Assembly: GCA_023418475.1 (NCBI GenBank)
Contig: JAEZZO010000030.1
Span: 1-64,000 of the forward strand
From: Bacillota bacterium
GTDB taxonomy: Bacteria; Bacillota; Clostridia; Lachnospirales; Lachnospiraceae
Length of the DNA: 64,000 nucleotides
Direction: 5' to 3'
Part shown: positions 43,423 through 52,719 of the stretch, piece after piece
Layout: every line of letters begins with the position of its first letter
Numbering within the stretch: position 1 is the stretch's first letter
Translations under genes and position numbers: made by a program
Notes under the pieces: generated by a model
What the model was told of the DNA's origin: nothing
The model's input: only the letters and a program-made list of their open reading frames with translations
Database searches by the model: none

Positions 43423-44826
43423 ATGAATATTATTATGTTTATTATCTTCTTGCTGACAGATATCAGTATAGTTGGTGTATTTGCATTTGTATATAAGGGA
43501 AAAGAACAGTATAAAGAGGGAATGATCCTAGGGGTACATATTCCGAAGGATGAAATAATGCGGCAAGAGGTGCAGAATCTTGGAAGTCACTATAAGATAA
43601 GCTTAAATAAACTTAATCTATGGAACTTTCTCCTCGGAACTTTGATATGTTTGTTGTGCTTTTGGAATTTTACCTATTTCATAATCCTCTGGATGATCTG
43701 GCTTCTGGCATTTATTGCACAAGTGTATCTCCTGATTTATGAATCACATCGTAAAATGTATGACATAAAAATGAAGTATCATTGGGTAAGAGAGGATAAC
43801 TCACATATTGTTCATATCGATACGGAGGTTTCTGCCGGGATAAAAAAACATCCATTATCACATTGGTGGCACCTGCCGGCAATTATTGGTATTTTAATTT
43901 TGATCAATATTCCGCATGTGAAAGAATATTACGGTTCAGATAATATTCGTTTCCTTTTTCCCGGAATGATCGTGGTTATCGCATTCCTATTCTGGGGCTT
44001 ACACGTGTGGTTCTTTAATCGGAAGAATATTGTATATAGTACGGAAAGTGCCTTAAATATCGCAATCAACGGGCTTGAAAAGCGAACCTGGTCGGTGCTG
44101 CTCCTTTGCGCAGATTATCTCAATTTGCTAAGTATCGGCTATCTGATCTTGATGCTTATTATCAAGCATTGGCTGTTTGCTCCGGACTATGCAATTTATA
44201 TAATATTACAGATGTTACCAGCATTTATGCTGATAGCTGGAATTATTCTCCTTCAGAAGAAACGTACGGAATTTCTTGCAAACGATCACAGCATTCTTCT
44301 TATAGATGATGATGAATACTGGAAAAATGGATGGTATCATAATCCGCAGGATAAGCATTTATGGGTACAGGACAGAATGTGCAGTACGAATTATTCTTTA
44401 AATATGGCAAAGCCTGCAGCGAAAGTAATAGCTGTCACAACCGGTGCGTTTACTATTTTTATCATCGGAATGGTATTTTCGCTGATTTTGAGCCTTGAAA
44501 ATGCTCGGATTACATTTCATAGAGATGGATCAGAGGTAACGATCAATGCTGTTATGTATCATACCGGTTTTCAGATAAGTGATATACAATCTGTTAAAAT
44601 AATCAATAAATTGCCGGAGGACGATTTTATCAGAACAAACGGCGGAGCCACAGAGAAAAATCTGATCGGACATTTTAAAGGGAGAGAAACCGGAAGGTGT
44701 ATGATGTATTTATACCGCGGATATGAACCCATCCTGGAAATCAGATTAAAGGATGAAATCATATATATTAACAGTAAGAAGCAAAATGAAGTGAAGGAAT
44801 GGTATCAGGAACTCAAAATTACTTAA
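43423..44826 (+). CDS. multi-span membrane protein with DUF1648/DUF5808-like regions
   Basis: Membrane protein of 467 aa with roughly nine hydrophobic segments (for example 3-22, 67-85, 90-108, 150-165, 180-200, 225-245, 255-275, 350-372). The segment WYHNPQDKHLWVQDRMCSTNYSLN near 303-327 follows the DUF5808 pattern, and the C-terminal about 95 residues resemble a PH-like domain. The gene is coupled to the YtrA-type regulator. Clostridial and Bacillus homologues of this kind (with SdpI/DUF1648 relatives) are linked to envelope stress or immunity to self-made toxins; the function here is not established. Confidence 0.7.
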   Translation: MNIIMFIIFLLTDISIVGVFAFVYKGKEQYKEGMILGVHIPKDEIMRQEVQNLGSHYKISLNKLNLWNFLLGTLICLLCFWNFTYFIILWMIWLLAFIAQVYLLIYESHRKMYDIKMKYHWVREDNSHIVHIDTEVSAGIKKHPLSHWWHLPAIIGILILINIPHVKEYYGSDNIRFLFPGMIVVIAFLFWGLHVWFFNRKNIVYSTESALNIAINGLEKRTWSVLLLCADYLNLLSIGYLILMLIIKHWLFAPDYAIYIILQMLPAFMLIAGIILLQKKRTEFLANDHSILLIDDDEYWKNGWYHNPQDKHLWVQDRMCSTNYSLNMAKPAAKVIAVTTGAFTIFIIGMVFSLILSLENARITFHRDGSEVTINAVMYHTGFQISDIQSVKIINKLPEDDFIRTNGGATEKNLIGHFKGRETGRCMMYLYRGYEPILEIRLKDEIIYINSKKQNEVKEWYQELKIT

Positions 44827-44904
44827 AGAAGCAACCTTTTACAAGCAGAATTCGTATTTTTACGAGCCTGTTTGTAATAGGTTGTCTGTATTTACGAATT
44901 GCGG

Positions 44905-46887
44905 TTACTCTTGCGCAGCCAATAACTCCCACTGCTCGAGAAGCTCTGCAAGACGGACTTCAATTTCTTTTTTTTCATTGTTTAGTTCAAGAAGCTTCTG
45001 CACATTCGTGAAAATCTCTTCCTTTGTAAGCAATTGGTCAATTTCCTCATTACGGGTCTCAAGCTGGGTAATTTCGTCCTCGGTTTTATTTAGGTCATTT
45101 TTTCTTTTCCGGCTTTTTGCCTGTTCTTCCTTTTGCTGCTGCCAGCTAAGTTTATTTTCGCTGTCATTGTCCGGAGCTGGAGAAGTATTTGAATTCAAGG
45201 AAAAAGCAGCAGGGAAAACTCCCGGTTTTCCAGAGAGGGCAGTATTAACGGAAGGTGTTATCTTACCAAGATAAGCAGCCTCCATTTCCGGTTTTTTCTC
45301 CAGATAATAATCGTAATTTCCAATATAATTAAGCAGGCTTTGTTCTGTCAGATCCAGAATCCTGGTAGCTGTTTTATTAATAAAATAACGATCATGTGAT
45401 ACATATAATACGGTTCCACTGTAATGAGAGAGAGCATTCTCTAAAATCTCCTTGGAGGTAATATCAAGGTGATTGGTAGGCTCATCAAGAATTAACAGAT
45501 TTGCTTCCGAAAGCATAAGCTTTGCAAGAGAGACCCTGCCGCGCTCGCCGCCGCTTATATCCTTAATTCTCTTAAATACATCATCCTCCGTAAATAAAAA
45601 AGCAGCCAGGATATTACGTATGCTTGTATTATCCAGATTGGGGTAAGTATCCTGCAATTCATCAAACAAGGTTTTCTCCGGACTGAGTACCTGATGCTCC
45701 TGGTCATAATAACCGTTATGCACCTTACTGCCCAGTTTGATCTGACCGGCATCCGCTTCAACCTGTCCGGTGATGATTTTAAGAATCGTGGTTTTTCCAG
45801 TGCCGTTATTTCCTATAATGGCGACTTTCTCACCACGCTTTATCTCAAAATTTAAATCTTTAAATAAAGACAGCGTTCCGTACGCTTTCGCCAGCTCTGA
45901 TACGGCTAAAACATCATTTCCGCTTACTACGCGGGGTTCCAGCTGAAAATGCATTTCACTGTTTTCGACAGGTCGTTCCACCCGCTCAATCTTATTTAAC
46001 ATCTTTTCACGGCTTTCGGCACGCTTGATGGATTTTTCCCGGTTGAAGGAGCGAAGCTTTGCAATAACTTCCTCCTGATGTTTAATCTCCTGCTGCTGAT
46101 TAAGGTATTGTTTTAGTAACGCATTCTGCAGCATGGCTTTTTTGCTGGCATAACCGGAATAATTACCTTCAAAGGTCTGACAATTCCCATGATCCAGTTC
46201 CACAACCTTGGATACAACCTTATCAAGAAAATAGCGGTCATGGGCAACCACTACCACAGCTCCGCTGTAATTAAGCAGAAAGGTCTCCAGCCATGCGATT
46301 GAGATCAGGTCCAAATGGTTTGTGGGTTCATCCAGCAGTATAATATCAGGCTTTGACAGAAGCAGCTTACCAAGCGCAATTCTGGTTTTCTGTCCGCCGG
46401 AAAGGGCGTTTACCTTTTTGCTGAATTCTTCCTCTGTAAAACCAAGACCTTTTAAAATACCGGTTACTTCACTCTGGTAGGCATAACCGTTTTTCAATTC
46501 AAATTCATGCATTAGTCGGGTATAAGTACTTAACATTTGTTCAAGCTTAGCACCCTCTGCATGCTTCATATCCTGTTCCAGTGTTCGTATATTCGTATTC
46601 AGGTCAATTACATCCTGCTTTACAGTCAGCATTTCTTCTAGAATGGAGTGGTCGGAGCATAGATTTTGATGCTGGGCCAGATAACCGATCGTACTGCCCT
46701 TTGCCAGGATGACTTCACCGTCATCTGCAGGCATTTCCTTCATGATTATTTTAAGTAAAGTTGATTTACCGGCTCCGTTTATTCCGACAATCGCAACCTT
46801 TTCCCTATCATTAACATGGAAGGAAACAGAATTTAAGATTTGTGTGGAACCGAATGCTTTATTAATATTTTGGCATGCAAGTATCAT
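44905..46887 (-). CDS. ABC-F family ATPase (ribosome-associated)
   Basis: Soluble twin-ATPase of 660 aa with no membrane segment. Walker A motifs are GINGAGKSTL near 36-45 and GNNGTGKTTI near 360; signatures are LSGGQKTR and ISGGERGR. The inter-domain linker carries Lys/Arg-rich helices (RSFNREKSIKRAESREKML). The C-terminus has a charged coiled coil (about 570-650) after a Pro/Ser linker, as in Uup/YdiF-like members. Such proteins act on the ribosome, as translation factors or for antibiotic protection; which one cannot be told here. The start at 46887 is set by GAGGGA. Confidence 0.92.
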   Translation of the reverse strand: MILACQNINKAFGSTQILNSVSFHVNDREKVAIVGINGAGKSTLLKIIMKEMPADDGEVILAKGSTIGYLAQHQNLCSDHSILEEMLTVKQDVIDLNTNIRTLEQDMKHAEGAKLEQMLSTYTRLMHEFELKNGYAYQSEVTGILKGLGFTEEEFSKKVNALSGGQKTRIALGKLLLSKPDIILLDEPTNHLDLISIAWLETFLLNYSGAVVVVAHDRYFLDKVVSKVVELDHGNCQTFEGNYSGYASKKAMLQNALLKQYLNQQQEIKHQEEVIAKLRSFNREKSIKRAESREKMLNKIERVERPVENSEMHFQLEPRVVSGNDVLAVSELAKAYGTLSLFKDLNFEIKRGEKVAIIGNNGTGKTTILKIITGQVEADAGQIKLGSKVHNGYYDQEHQVLSPEKTLFDELQDTYPNLDNTSIRNILAAFLFTEDDVFKRIKDISGGERGRVSLAKLMLSEANLLILDEPTNHLDITSKEILENALSHYSGTVLYVSHDRYFINKTATRILDLTEQSLLNYIGNYDYYLEKKPEMEAAYLGKITPSVNTALSGKPGVFPAAFSLNSNTSPAPDNDSENKLSWQQQKEEQAKSRKRKNDLNKTEDEITQLETRNEEIDQLLTKEEIFTNVQKLLELNNEKKEIEVRLAELLEQWELLAAQE

Positions 46888-47317
46888 GTAATCATCCCTC
46901 ATTTATTTCTATTCAGGCGGGAACGCCTGTTTCTTAAGTTTCACTGGTGTATATTTTAGCATAGGAAGCGATACAAGTAAAGGAAGTAGTTCGGTTTTTA
47001 GTGGCGATTGCAAATACTCCTTTTTCGGAAATCTTGTCGGATTCACAGCTTGTAATATAATTTGCCTGTAAACAGTAACTAATGATACTTCGTTACAAGA
47101 ATATATTTGCAATACACTTGACAAGACGCTGTTGGCATAATAATCTAAAAGATAGGGTGATTTTTACTGTCAGGTACTTCTCAAATGGGTTGTGAAAATA
47201 AAGCTTCTAGATCATAACATAAGTAAATAGGTCTAAATTGATAAATGAAATGCGGCACAAGGGTTTTTTCATACAAATATTAATACATTAAAAAAATAGA
47301 AACGGGGCGGATTTGAA
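46888..47317. other. divergent intergenic region
   Basis: About 430 nt between the ABC-F gene and the rightward secreted-protein gene. I see a TTGACA near 47118 with an imperfect -10 region, but no gene, RNA or convincing hairpin. Confidence 0.4.
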
Positions 47318-48331
47318 TTGTTGAGAGAAAAGATTGTTAAACGAATGCGATATATAGTAATTACTGCAGGTATTCTAACTTTACTGGCAGGTTTGACAGG
47401 AGGTGCAAATCCTGCTGCCGGCTATGCTCAAACACTGGGGAAGGATAAAGCCTCTGACAAAAAGCAGGAGCTTACGATGAAGGATATTTTGCTGCAAAAG
47501 CGATGGGATAATCTTACACCGATATACTTTAAGACTTTTCGTAATGCGGTTGTGGAGAAAAATAAGGAAGAATATGTTCTTAATTCTAATATCATAATTA
47601 AGGTGGTCTATCAGAAGGAAAACTATGAATTACAGATATCCTATCTTAAGAAGAATTCATGCATTGACGGTATTCTATTGGTAAGAAAATCAGATTCGCA
47701 GGCAATACTGTTATATTCAGATAATCCCCAATATAAGATAAATACAGATGTTAAGAGCTTCCTGAAAACAAAGGTCAGAATGTCTGATTATTTAACCTAC
47801 ACGCTTCCGGCCTCTTTTACAAATGACAAGTACTCGGCTGTTTTGGGAAATGGTGGGGGTAATTTGTTCCTGAAAAATAGGAAGAAGCCAAAAAGCACAG
47901 GTTTTGTGCCGATTGAATGGATCTCTCCCGGAGGAGTCCTGCGTCTTTCTGATGCGGACTGGGGCGATGTATTAGAAGCGGAAGAGCATAATTACGTAGT
48001 CTTTCAGAAGGGGAAGCTAAAAAGTGGAAGCCTTCATAATAATCATACTGAGTACATCGGCAAACCGATTGTTTTAAAAGGGCTTAAGGAACAGGCTGTT
48101 ATTATGGAAGCGGAACATGACTTATATACTGCCTCGGAGATTTATGAGGCGAGCAGTAAGGGCAAGCCGATACCGGTCAAGGAACAGACCGGCATACTCT
48201 ACGAAATATACTTTGCCAGAGAGAATAGCCAAATATCCTACTGTATTTTTTTAAATAAAAAATACTTTACACTGGAAGAAGCTAAAACATTGGCAAAAAG
48301 TGTGAAGTTTACAAAGGCAGCATTCCAGTAA
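47318..48331 (+). CDS. secreted protein of unknown function
   Basis: Protein of 337 aa starting with TTG (a second TTG follows immediately); GGGGCGG lies 7 nt upstream. A signal peptide with hydrophobic core at about 12-30 ends near PAAGYAQ. The mature protein is Lys-rich and shows no family I recognise; central Gly/Asn stretch NGGGNLFLKN and repeated beta-strand-like segments suggest an all-beta extracellular protein. The gene stands alone and is convergent with the pantothenate kinase gene. Confidence 0.65.
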   Translation: MLREKIVKRMRYIVITAGILTLLAGLTGGANPAAGYAQTLGKDKASDKKQELTMKDILLQKRWDNLTPIYFKTFRNAVVEKNKEEYVLNSNIIIKVVYQKENYELQISYLKKNSCIDGILLVRKSDSQAILLYSDNPQYKINTDVKSFLKTKVRMSDYLTYTLPASFTNDKYSAVLGNGGGNLFLKNRKKPKSTGFVPIEWISPGGVLRLSDADWGDVLEAEEHNYVVFQKGKLKSGSLHNNHTEYIGKPIVLKGLKEQAVIMEAEHDLYTASEIYEASSKGKPIPVKEQTGILYEIYFARENSQISYCIFLNKKYFTLEEAKTLAKSVKFTKAAFQ

Positions 48332-48356
48332 TAAATGGATGGAAATAGTGAGCCTC

Positions 48357-49190
48357 TTATTCATCCACTGTCCCAACATACGGAATAACGGCGCCGATTG
48401 CTGTTGCAAAGACAGATTTTTCAGGAATAATAAACTTAACGTCATAAATACTGTTCATACCGCCAAAAATAGTTTCTGCCTGCGGTAAAGTAGACAAAGC
48501 TCCAATCAGTACGATATCTCTGATAGTATCATTTTTACAGGCAAAGATAGCAAGAACTCCAATCGTCTGGAATACCATATTGATGAGACCGAGTGCAATA
48601 TCTGAATCGGTGGCTCCGCTTTTCATCTTACCGAAATTGGACGCAGTCAGATCCGGGGGCAGAGAAGGTATATTATTCTTGCAGATGTCCTTAATTGTGA
48701 GATCAATGACGGACAAATCACCGGTATTTGCGATCTGTGACACTATACCGATATCGCTTTCCTGCAATAGCTTCGAGGAGAGGCCAAGTAGTGTACCGCC
48801 GCCAACCCCGCTGCCTCCGATATGACTGAAATGATTACCGGATGCTTTTACAATGGCAGTACCGGTTCCCATACTAACTACAATTGCTTCTTTCTTTTGA
48901 GAAATATATAGTCCGCCACGGCCGGTCGCTTCAAATTCCGGGACTTTGCAGGTTGGAATGCCATATATGTCTTCCTGGATAAAAGAAGCACCGACTCCGG
49001 TTAGTATGATTTTCTCAATATCATCTAGCTGCAGATTGTGTTCCTGCATAAAATGCCCAAGTGCACCATACATTGAGGTGAGTTGATCTGCAGCCCGTAC
49101 CTGCAGAGTTCCAAGCAGTTTTCTATCTAAGGTATATCCAACAATCTTGGTGGTTGAACCGCCGATATCTATACCAATTATAACTTTCAT
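48357..49190 (-). CDS. coaW: type II pantothenate kinase
   Basis: ASKHA-fold kinase of 277 aa phosphorylating pantothenate, the first step of CoA synthesis. The phosphate-1 loop IGIDIGGSTTKIVGY is at residues 4-18; GVGASFIQEDIYG, VSMGTGTAIV near 105-115 and GGSGVGGGTLLGLS near 125-138 match CoaW. AGGAGG precedes the ATG. Type II kinases are usually not feedback-inhibited by CoA. The gene is monocistronic as far as can be seen. Confidence 0.9.
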   Translation of the reverse strand: MKVIIGIDIGGSTTKIVGYTLDRKLLGTLQVRAADQLTSMYGALGHFMQEHNLQLDDIEKIILTGVGASFIQEDIYGIPTCKVPEFEATGRGGLYISQKKEAIVVSMGTGTAIVKASGNHFSHIGGSGVGGGTLLGLSSKLLQESDIGIVSQIANTGDLSVIDLTIKDICKNNIPSLPPDLTASNFGKMKSGATDSDIALGLINMVFQTIGVLAIFACKNDTIRDIVLIGALSTLPQAETIFGGMNSIYDVKFIIPEKSVFATAIGAVIPYVGTVDE

Positions 49191-49448
49191 AAAATATCCT
49201 CCTGAATAACTTATCCTTTTTCAATTTGGTCTGTCTGCAATAAGTGCTGATAGAAGTGTTATATTAAATCAAAAAATATATTTACCAAATATAACATAAA
49301 ATAACAGATCGATCAATGTATTATTTATGTGGAAATGGTTCCCTGTCCGGACAATTACCTGGCAGACCAGATTACTTAGGAGGTTTACTATCAGTATTTA
49401 CGTTCTTATCTTTATTTTTTCACCCAACCAAATCAAAATAAGGAATAA
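49191..49448. other. intergenic region
   Basis: AT-rich stretch of about 260 nt between two leftward genes. No gene or strong hairpin is recognised. Confidence 0.35.
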
Positions 49449-50444
49449 CTATTCTACGATAGAGATCTTATCAATGATACTATCAATCTGTTCCATCTGA
49501 TATTTTGTTATCGGCCCCAATATCATAGCCATTGCCAGCTCTTCTACCTGCTTTACCGTTCGAAAACCGGGAACAGGGATGGTTCGACCGCTTTTTGCCC
49601 ATAACCAACCAAGGGCACCCTGAATCAAAGATCTTCCATCTGAAGTTAGTACTTCTCTGATTTTAGCCAAACGATCCAGAAGCTTTAAATTAACCTTACC
49701 ATTCGTAAAATACAGATTCCAATCTATATCATTCGCACGGATATCACCGGCTAAGACTTCAGAGGTCTTGGAGTATTTAACGCTTAATAAGCCCATCGCT
49801 AATGGAGAACGGTTGATACATGCCATATCATAAGCATCACAGGTTTCTAAAATCGTATCTGCATTGATGAAGACATTGAATTGATGCTGGATTGCGCAGC
49901 CATTCGTATTCTTAACAAAAAAGTCAATAAAATCCGGATGATCAGTGCTCCAACCATATGCTCTGATTTTACCTTCCTCTTTTAATTTGTCCAGTGTTTC
50001 AAAAACACCTCCCGCTTGTTCCAAGGAAACATACAATTCATGACATTGAAATAAATCTATATAATCCGTATTTAATCTTCTTAGGGAATCCTCACAGGAT
50101 TGACGGATAAAATCAGCCTCTACACTATTACTTAAGCATGTTTTTGTTTCTTCGTCAAAGATAGAACCAAACTTAGTTGCAAAAACCACCTTATCCCTTT
50201 GATGGGAGAATACTTTTCCTAAAAGCCGTTCACTGTGACTACAGCCATAAATACTGGAGGTATCATACAATGTGATCCCCAGGTCTCGTGCAGTTAATAA
50301 TGCTTTTTCTAATTCTTCACCATTCACAGTATCAAATCCTACCAATGTTCCATCAATGGAATACATCGGTCCTCCGATCGGCCAGCAGCCTAAGCCTAGA
50401 GAACTGACTTCAATACCTGATTTACCAAGTGTTCGATTGATCAT
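49449..50444 (-). CDS. aldo/keto reductase
   Basis: NADPH-dependent reductase-fold protein of 331 aa. The N-terminus LGKSGIEVSSLGLGCWPIGG and the catalytic Tyr in YDTSSIYGCSHSERLLGK (Asp-Tyr-Lys-His tetrad: Tyr near 70, Lys in ATKFG, His in QCHE) are intact. The segment GALGWLWAKSGRTIPVPGFR near 280-300 is the cofactor-binding part. GGAGG lies 8 nt before the chosen ATG at 50444. A degraded second copy of its C-terminal part is found 5.5 kb away at 55.1 kb. Substrate unknown. Confidence 0.9.
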   Translation of the reverse strand: MINRTLGKSGIEVSSLGLGCWPIGGPMYSIDGTLVGFDTVNGEELEKALLTARDLGITLYDTSSIYGCSHSERLLGKVFSHQRDKVVFATKFGSIFDEETKTCLSNSVEADFIRQSCEDSLRRLNTDYIDLFQCHELYVSLEQAGGVFETLDKLKEEGKIRAYGWSTDHPDFIDFFVKNTNGCAIQHQFNVFINADTILETCDAYDMACINRSPLAMGLLSVKYSKTSEVLAGDIRANDIDWNLYFTNGKVNLKLLDRLAKIREVLTSDGRSLIQGALGWLWAKSGRTIPVPGFRTVKQVEELAMAMILGPITKYQMEQIDSIIDKISIVE

Positions 50445-50671
50445 ATAGTGTTCCTCCATATTATTTAATCTATAAATGATTATAATTTATGAAGTGGTTC
50501 CTTATAAGAACCAATAGTATGTCATTTTCTTGGAACCAATATATTGATCTTGAAATAAGTAATTCACCTAATTGCTAACAAGACGCAGGACTTTGGATGT
50601 GTAACAGCAATTTAGTCATAATATTCGGTTTTTCGCCTCTATAGAAAGGTGTTAAAAAATAATGTATTATC

Positions 50672-50701
50672 TTGACATATTATGGATGTAGTGTATATAA
50701 T
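50672..50701 (+). promoter_or_regulatory. promoter upstream of the CstA-family gene
   Basis: TTGACA (50672-50677) and TATAAT (50696-50701), 18 nt apart, both perfect. Transcription from here would give a leader of about 410 nt before the cstA-like gene. Confidence 0.6.
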
Positions 50702-50943
50702 TTAATAGATTAATTATAAAAACTTTATAAATATTTATGAAGTGTGTTAATGATAACCAAGTTTTTAATTTTATAATTCAGAAAACTTATTTTATAGGTA
50801 TGTTGAATATAACAGCAGCTTACCTATTTCGGCGGACAATCATCGCTGAGATTTACAGTAATACTACTTAAGAAAAATAAACTGGTATCCTTATGCCTGC
50901 ATTGACAATTAATAGATAGGAGCATGCTTAAATAAATATAGGT

Positions 50944-51085
50944 AATTGCGAAACGCAAGAATTATATTAATTGTATACACAGAAAGCACATGTTCTGGAG
51001 CGGAAGTTAAGCGAAAGGATCGTTAGAGCAGAGAAATATGTGTTTTCTGTGTATACAATTTAAATAACTATATAGTTTCGTAATT
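50944..51085 (+). promoter_or_regulatory. long inverted-repeat structure in the CstA-gene leader
   Basis: Inner arms of 23 nt, AATTGTATACACAGAAAGCA plus CAT at 50969-50991 and the near-exact complement at 51038-51060, enclose 46 nt. Outer arms AATTGCGAAAC (50944-50954) and GTTTCGTAATT (51075-51085) extend the stem after an unpaired internal loop. The central part contains GGAAGTTAAGC and a small hairpin. Both inner arms carry a TTGTATACA site. It could be a structured RNA, a pair of GntR-type operators or a small mobile repeat. Confidence 0.55.
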
Positions 51086-51121
51086 GACTATTAAATAAAA
51101 TATAATAAAAGGGGAAGAGTT

Positions 51122-52606
51122 ATGATAACATTTTTAATTGGACTTGCCATTTTAGTGATTGGCGGATTTTTCTACGGTAAATTTGTTGAAAGAGTATTTA
51201 AACCCGATGACAGACAAACACCTGCAGTTAGGATGAACGACGGCGTAGACTTCGTTCCTATGAAGAAAAGCAAAAATGCATTAATCAACCTGCTCAATAT
51301 TGCAGGTACAGGACCTATTTTCGGACCTATTCAAGGCATATTATTTGGCCCTATTGCTTTTCTTACTATTCCGATCGGCTGTGTAATCAGTGGTGCAACA
51401 CATGATTATTTATCCGGAATGATTTCATTACGTCAAAATGGTGCACAAATGCCTGCTATCATTAAGAAGTATCTTGGAAATGGCATTTTTCAGGTATATA
51501 ATGTATTTTTATGCATTCTGATGGTATTGGTTGGAGCTGTTTTTACATATACACCGGGGGACTTATTTGCCGGGCAGATTTGTGGACTGAAGGGTACAAG
51601 TGTATGGACATGGGTTATCTATGCAGTAATTCTGATTTATTACCTGGCTTCTACACTTTTACCGATTGATAAGTTTATCGGTAAGATCTATCCTTTTTTT
51701 GGGGCTGTTCTATTAGTATCTGCTGTTGGAGTGTTCTTCGGAATATTTATACATGGTGATATTATTAACAATATTGATTTCAGCAATGGGATAGGAGGTT
51801 TATTCAATGCCTATCCTTATTGGAAAGGAATTGCAGGAGCGAGTCCTGCAGCTAATTTTATACCGGCCTTTTTTGTTACCGTTGCCTGTGGAATTACCTC
51901 AGGTTTCCATTCTACCCAGAACACCTTAATCGGTCGTTCTGTGACACACGAGAAAGACGGAAGATTTGTTTTCTATAGCATGATGATTTTAGAGGGCTTT
52001 ATTGCTATGATTTGGGCAGCTGCAGCGATGGGACTTTATAATTCAGGCTCTACAGCAGCTGTAACAGGTGCCGTTGGTGAGATTTCAAAAACTTTACTGG
52101 GACCAGCAGGCGGGATTATAGCTATCCTCGGAGTTATTGTTCTTCCCATTACGACAGGTGATACCGCCCTTCGAGGCTTACGCTTAGTAATAGCAGATTA
52201 CTTCCACAATGATCAAAAGAAAGCAATAAATCGTATCATCGTGACAATTTGTATTTTTATTCCGGTTATTTTAATTTTAGTATTTGCTAAGACGAATGCA
52301 AATGGTTTTAGCATTCTCTGGAGATATTTTGCATGGGCAAACCAAACTATTGCTATTTTTGCATTTGCAGTAATTTCCATATACTTAATGGCTAAGAAGA
52401 ATGCGAAGAAGTTCATCTTCTTAATTTCATTAATTCCAGGGACCTTCTACTTGTTTATTATCTCATCCTTCATTTGCTATCAGCCAATTGGCTTTCATTT
52501 AACGATTAGAATTTCCTATATTATTGCAGGTATATTAGCAGCCGCATATTTTATTGGTGTTATTAGAGCTGGTAAAAAATATGCAACTAAAAATATAGAA
52601 GATTAA
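51122..52606 (+). CDS. CstA-family transporter (carbon starvation / pyruvate or peptide uptake)
   Basis: Integral membrane protein of 494 aa with about thirteen helices. It shows the family patterns NIAGTGPIFGPIQGILFGP near residues 60-78, GATHDYLSGMISLRQNG near 92-109, and GFHSTQNTLIGRSVTHEKDGR near 262-282. E. coli CstA and BtsT are pyruvate transporters, with a peptide role also reported. The shorter length than E. coli CstA (about 700 aa) is normal for Firmicutes. AGGGGAAGAG precedes the ATG. A D-aminoacylase-family gene follows about 110 nt later, so uptake of amino-acid-derived substrates is plausible. Confidence 0.9.
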   Translation: MITFLIGLAILVIGGFFYGKFVERVFKPDDRQTPAVRMNDGVDFVPMKKSKNALINLLNIAGTGPIFGPIQGILFGPIAFLTIPIGCVISGATHDYLSGMISLRQNGAQMPAIIKKYLGNGIFQVYNVFLCILMVLVGAVFTYTPGDLFAGQICGLKGTSVWTWVIYAVILIYYLASTLLPIDKFIGKIYPFFGAVLLVSAVGVFFGIFIHGDIINNIDFSNGIGGLFNAYPYWKGIAGASPAANFIPAFFVTVACGITSGFHSTQNTLIGRSVTHEKDGRFVFYSMMILEGFIAMIWAAAAMGLYNSGSTAAVTGAVGEISKTLLGPAGGIIAILGVIVLPITTGDTALRGLRLVIADYFHNDQKKAINRIIVTICIFIPVILILVFAKTNANGFSILWRYFAWANQTIAIFAFAVISIYLMAKKNAKKFIFLISLIPGTFYLFIISSFICYQPIGFHLTIRISYIIAGILAAAYFIGVIRAGKKYATKNIED

Positions 52607-52719
52607 GGATTCGTATAAATTAATTGTGTTATTCCATTCATAATTCTAGCAATAATATTTGTTGTAGTTAGTAAATTATTCGAACCTGATAAAATAACGA
52701 ATTATTAATAGGAGATGCA

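Noticed and set aside
50990..51037. A 5S rRNA gene
   Set aside because: Only about a dozen bases match; the flanking helices of 5S rRNA are absent, so it is kept only as a curiosity.
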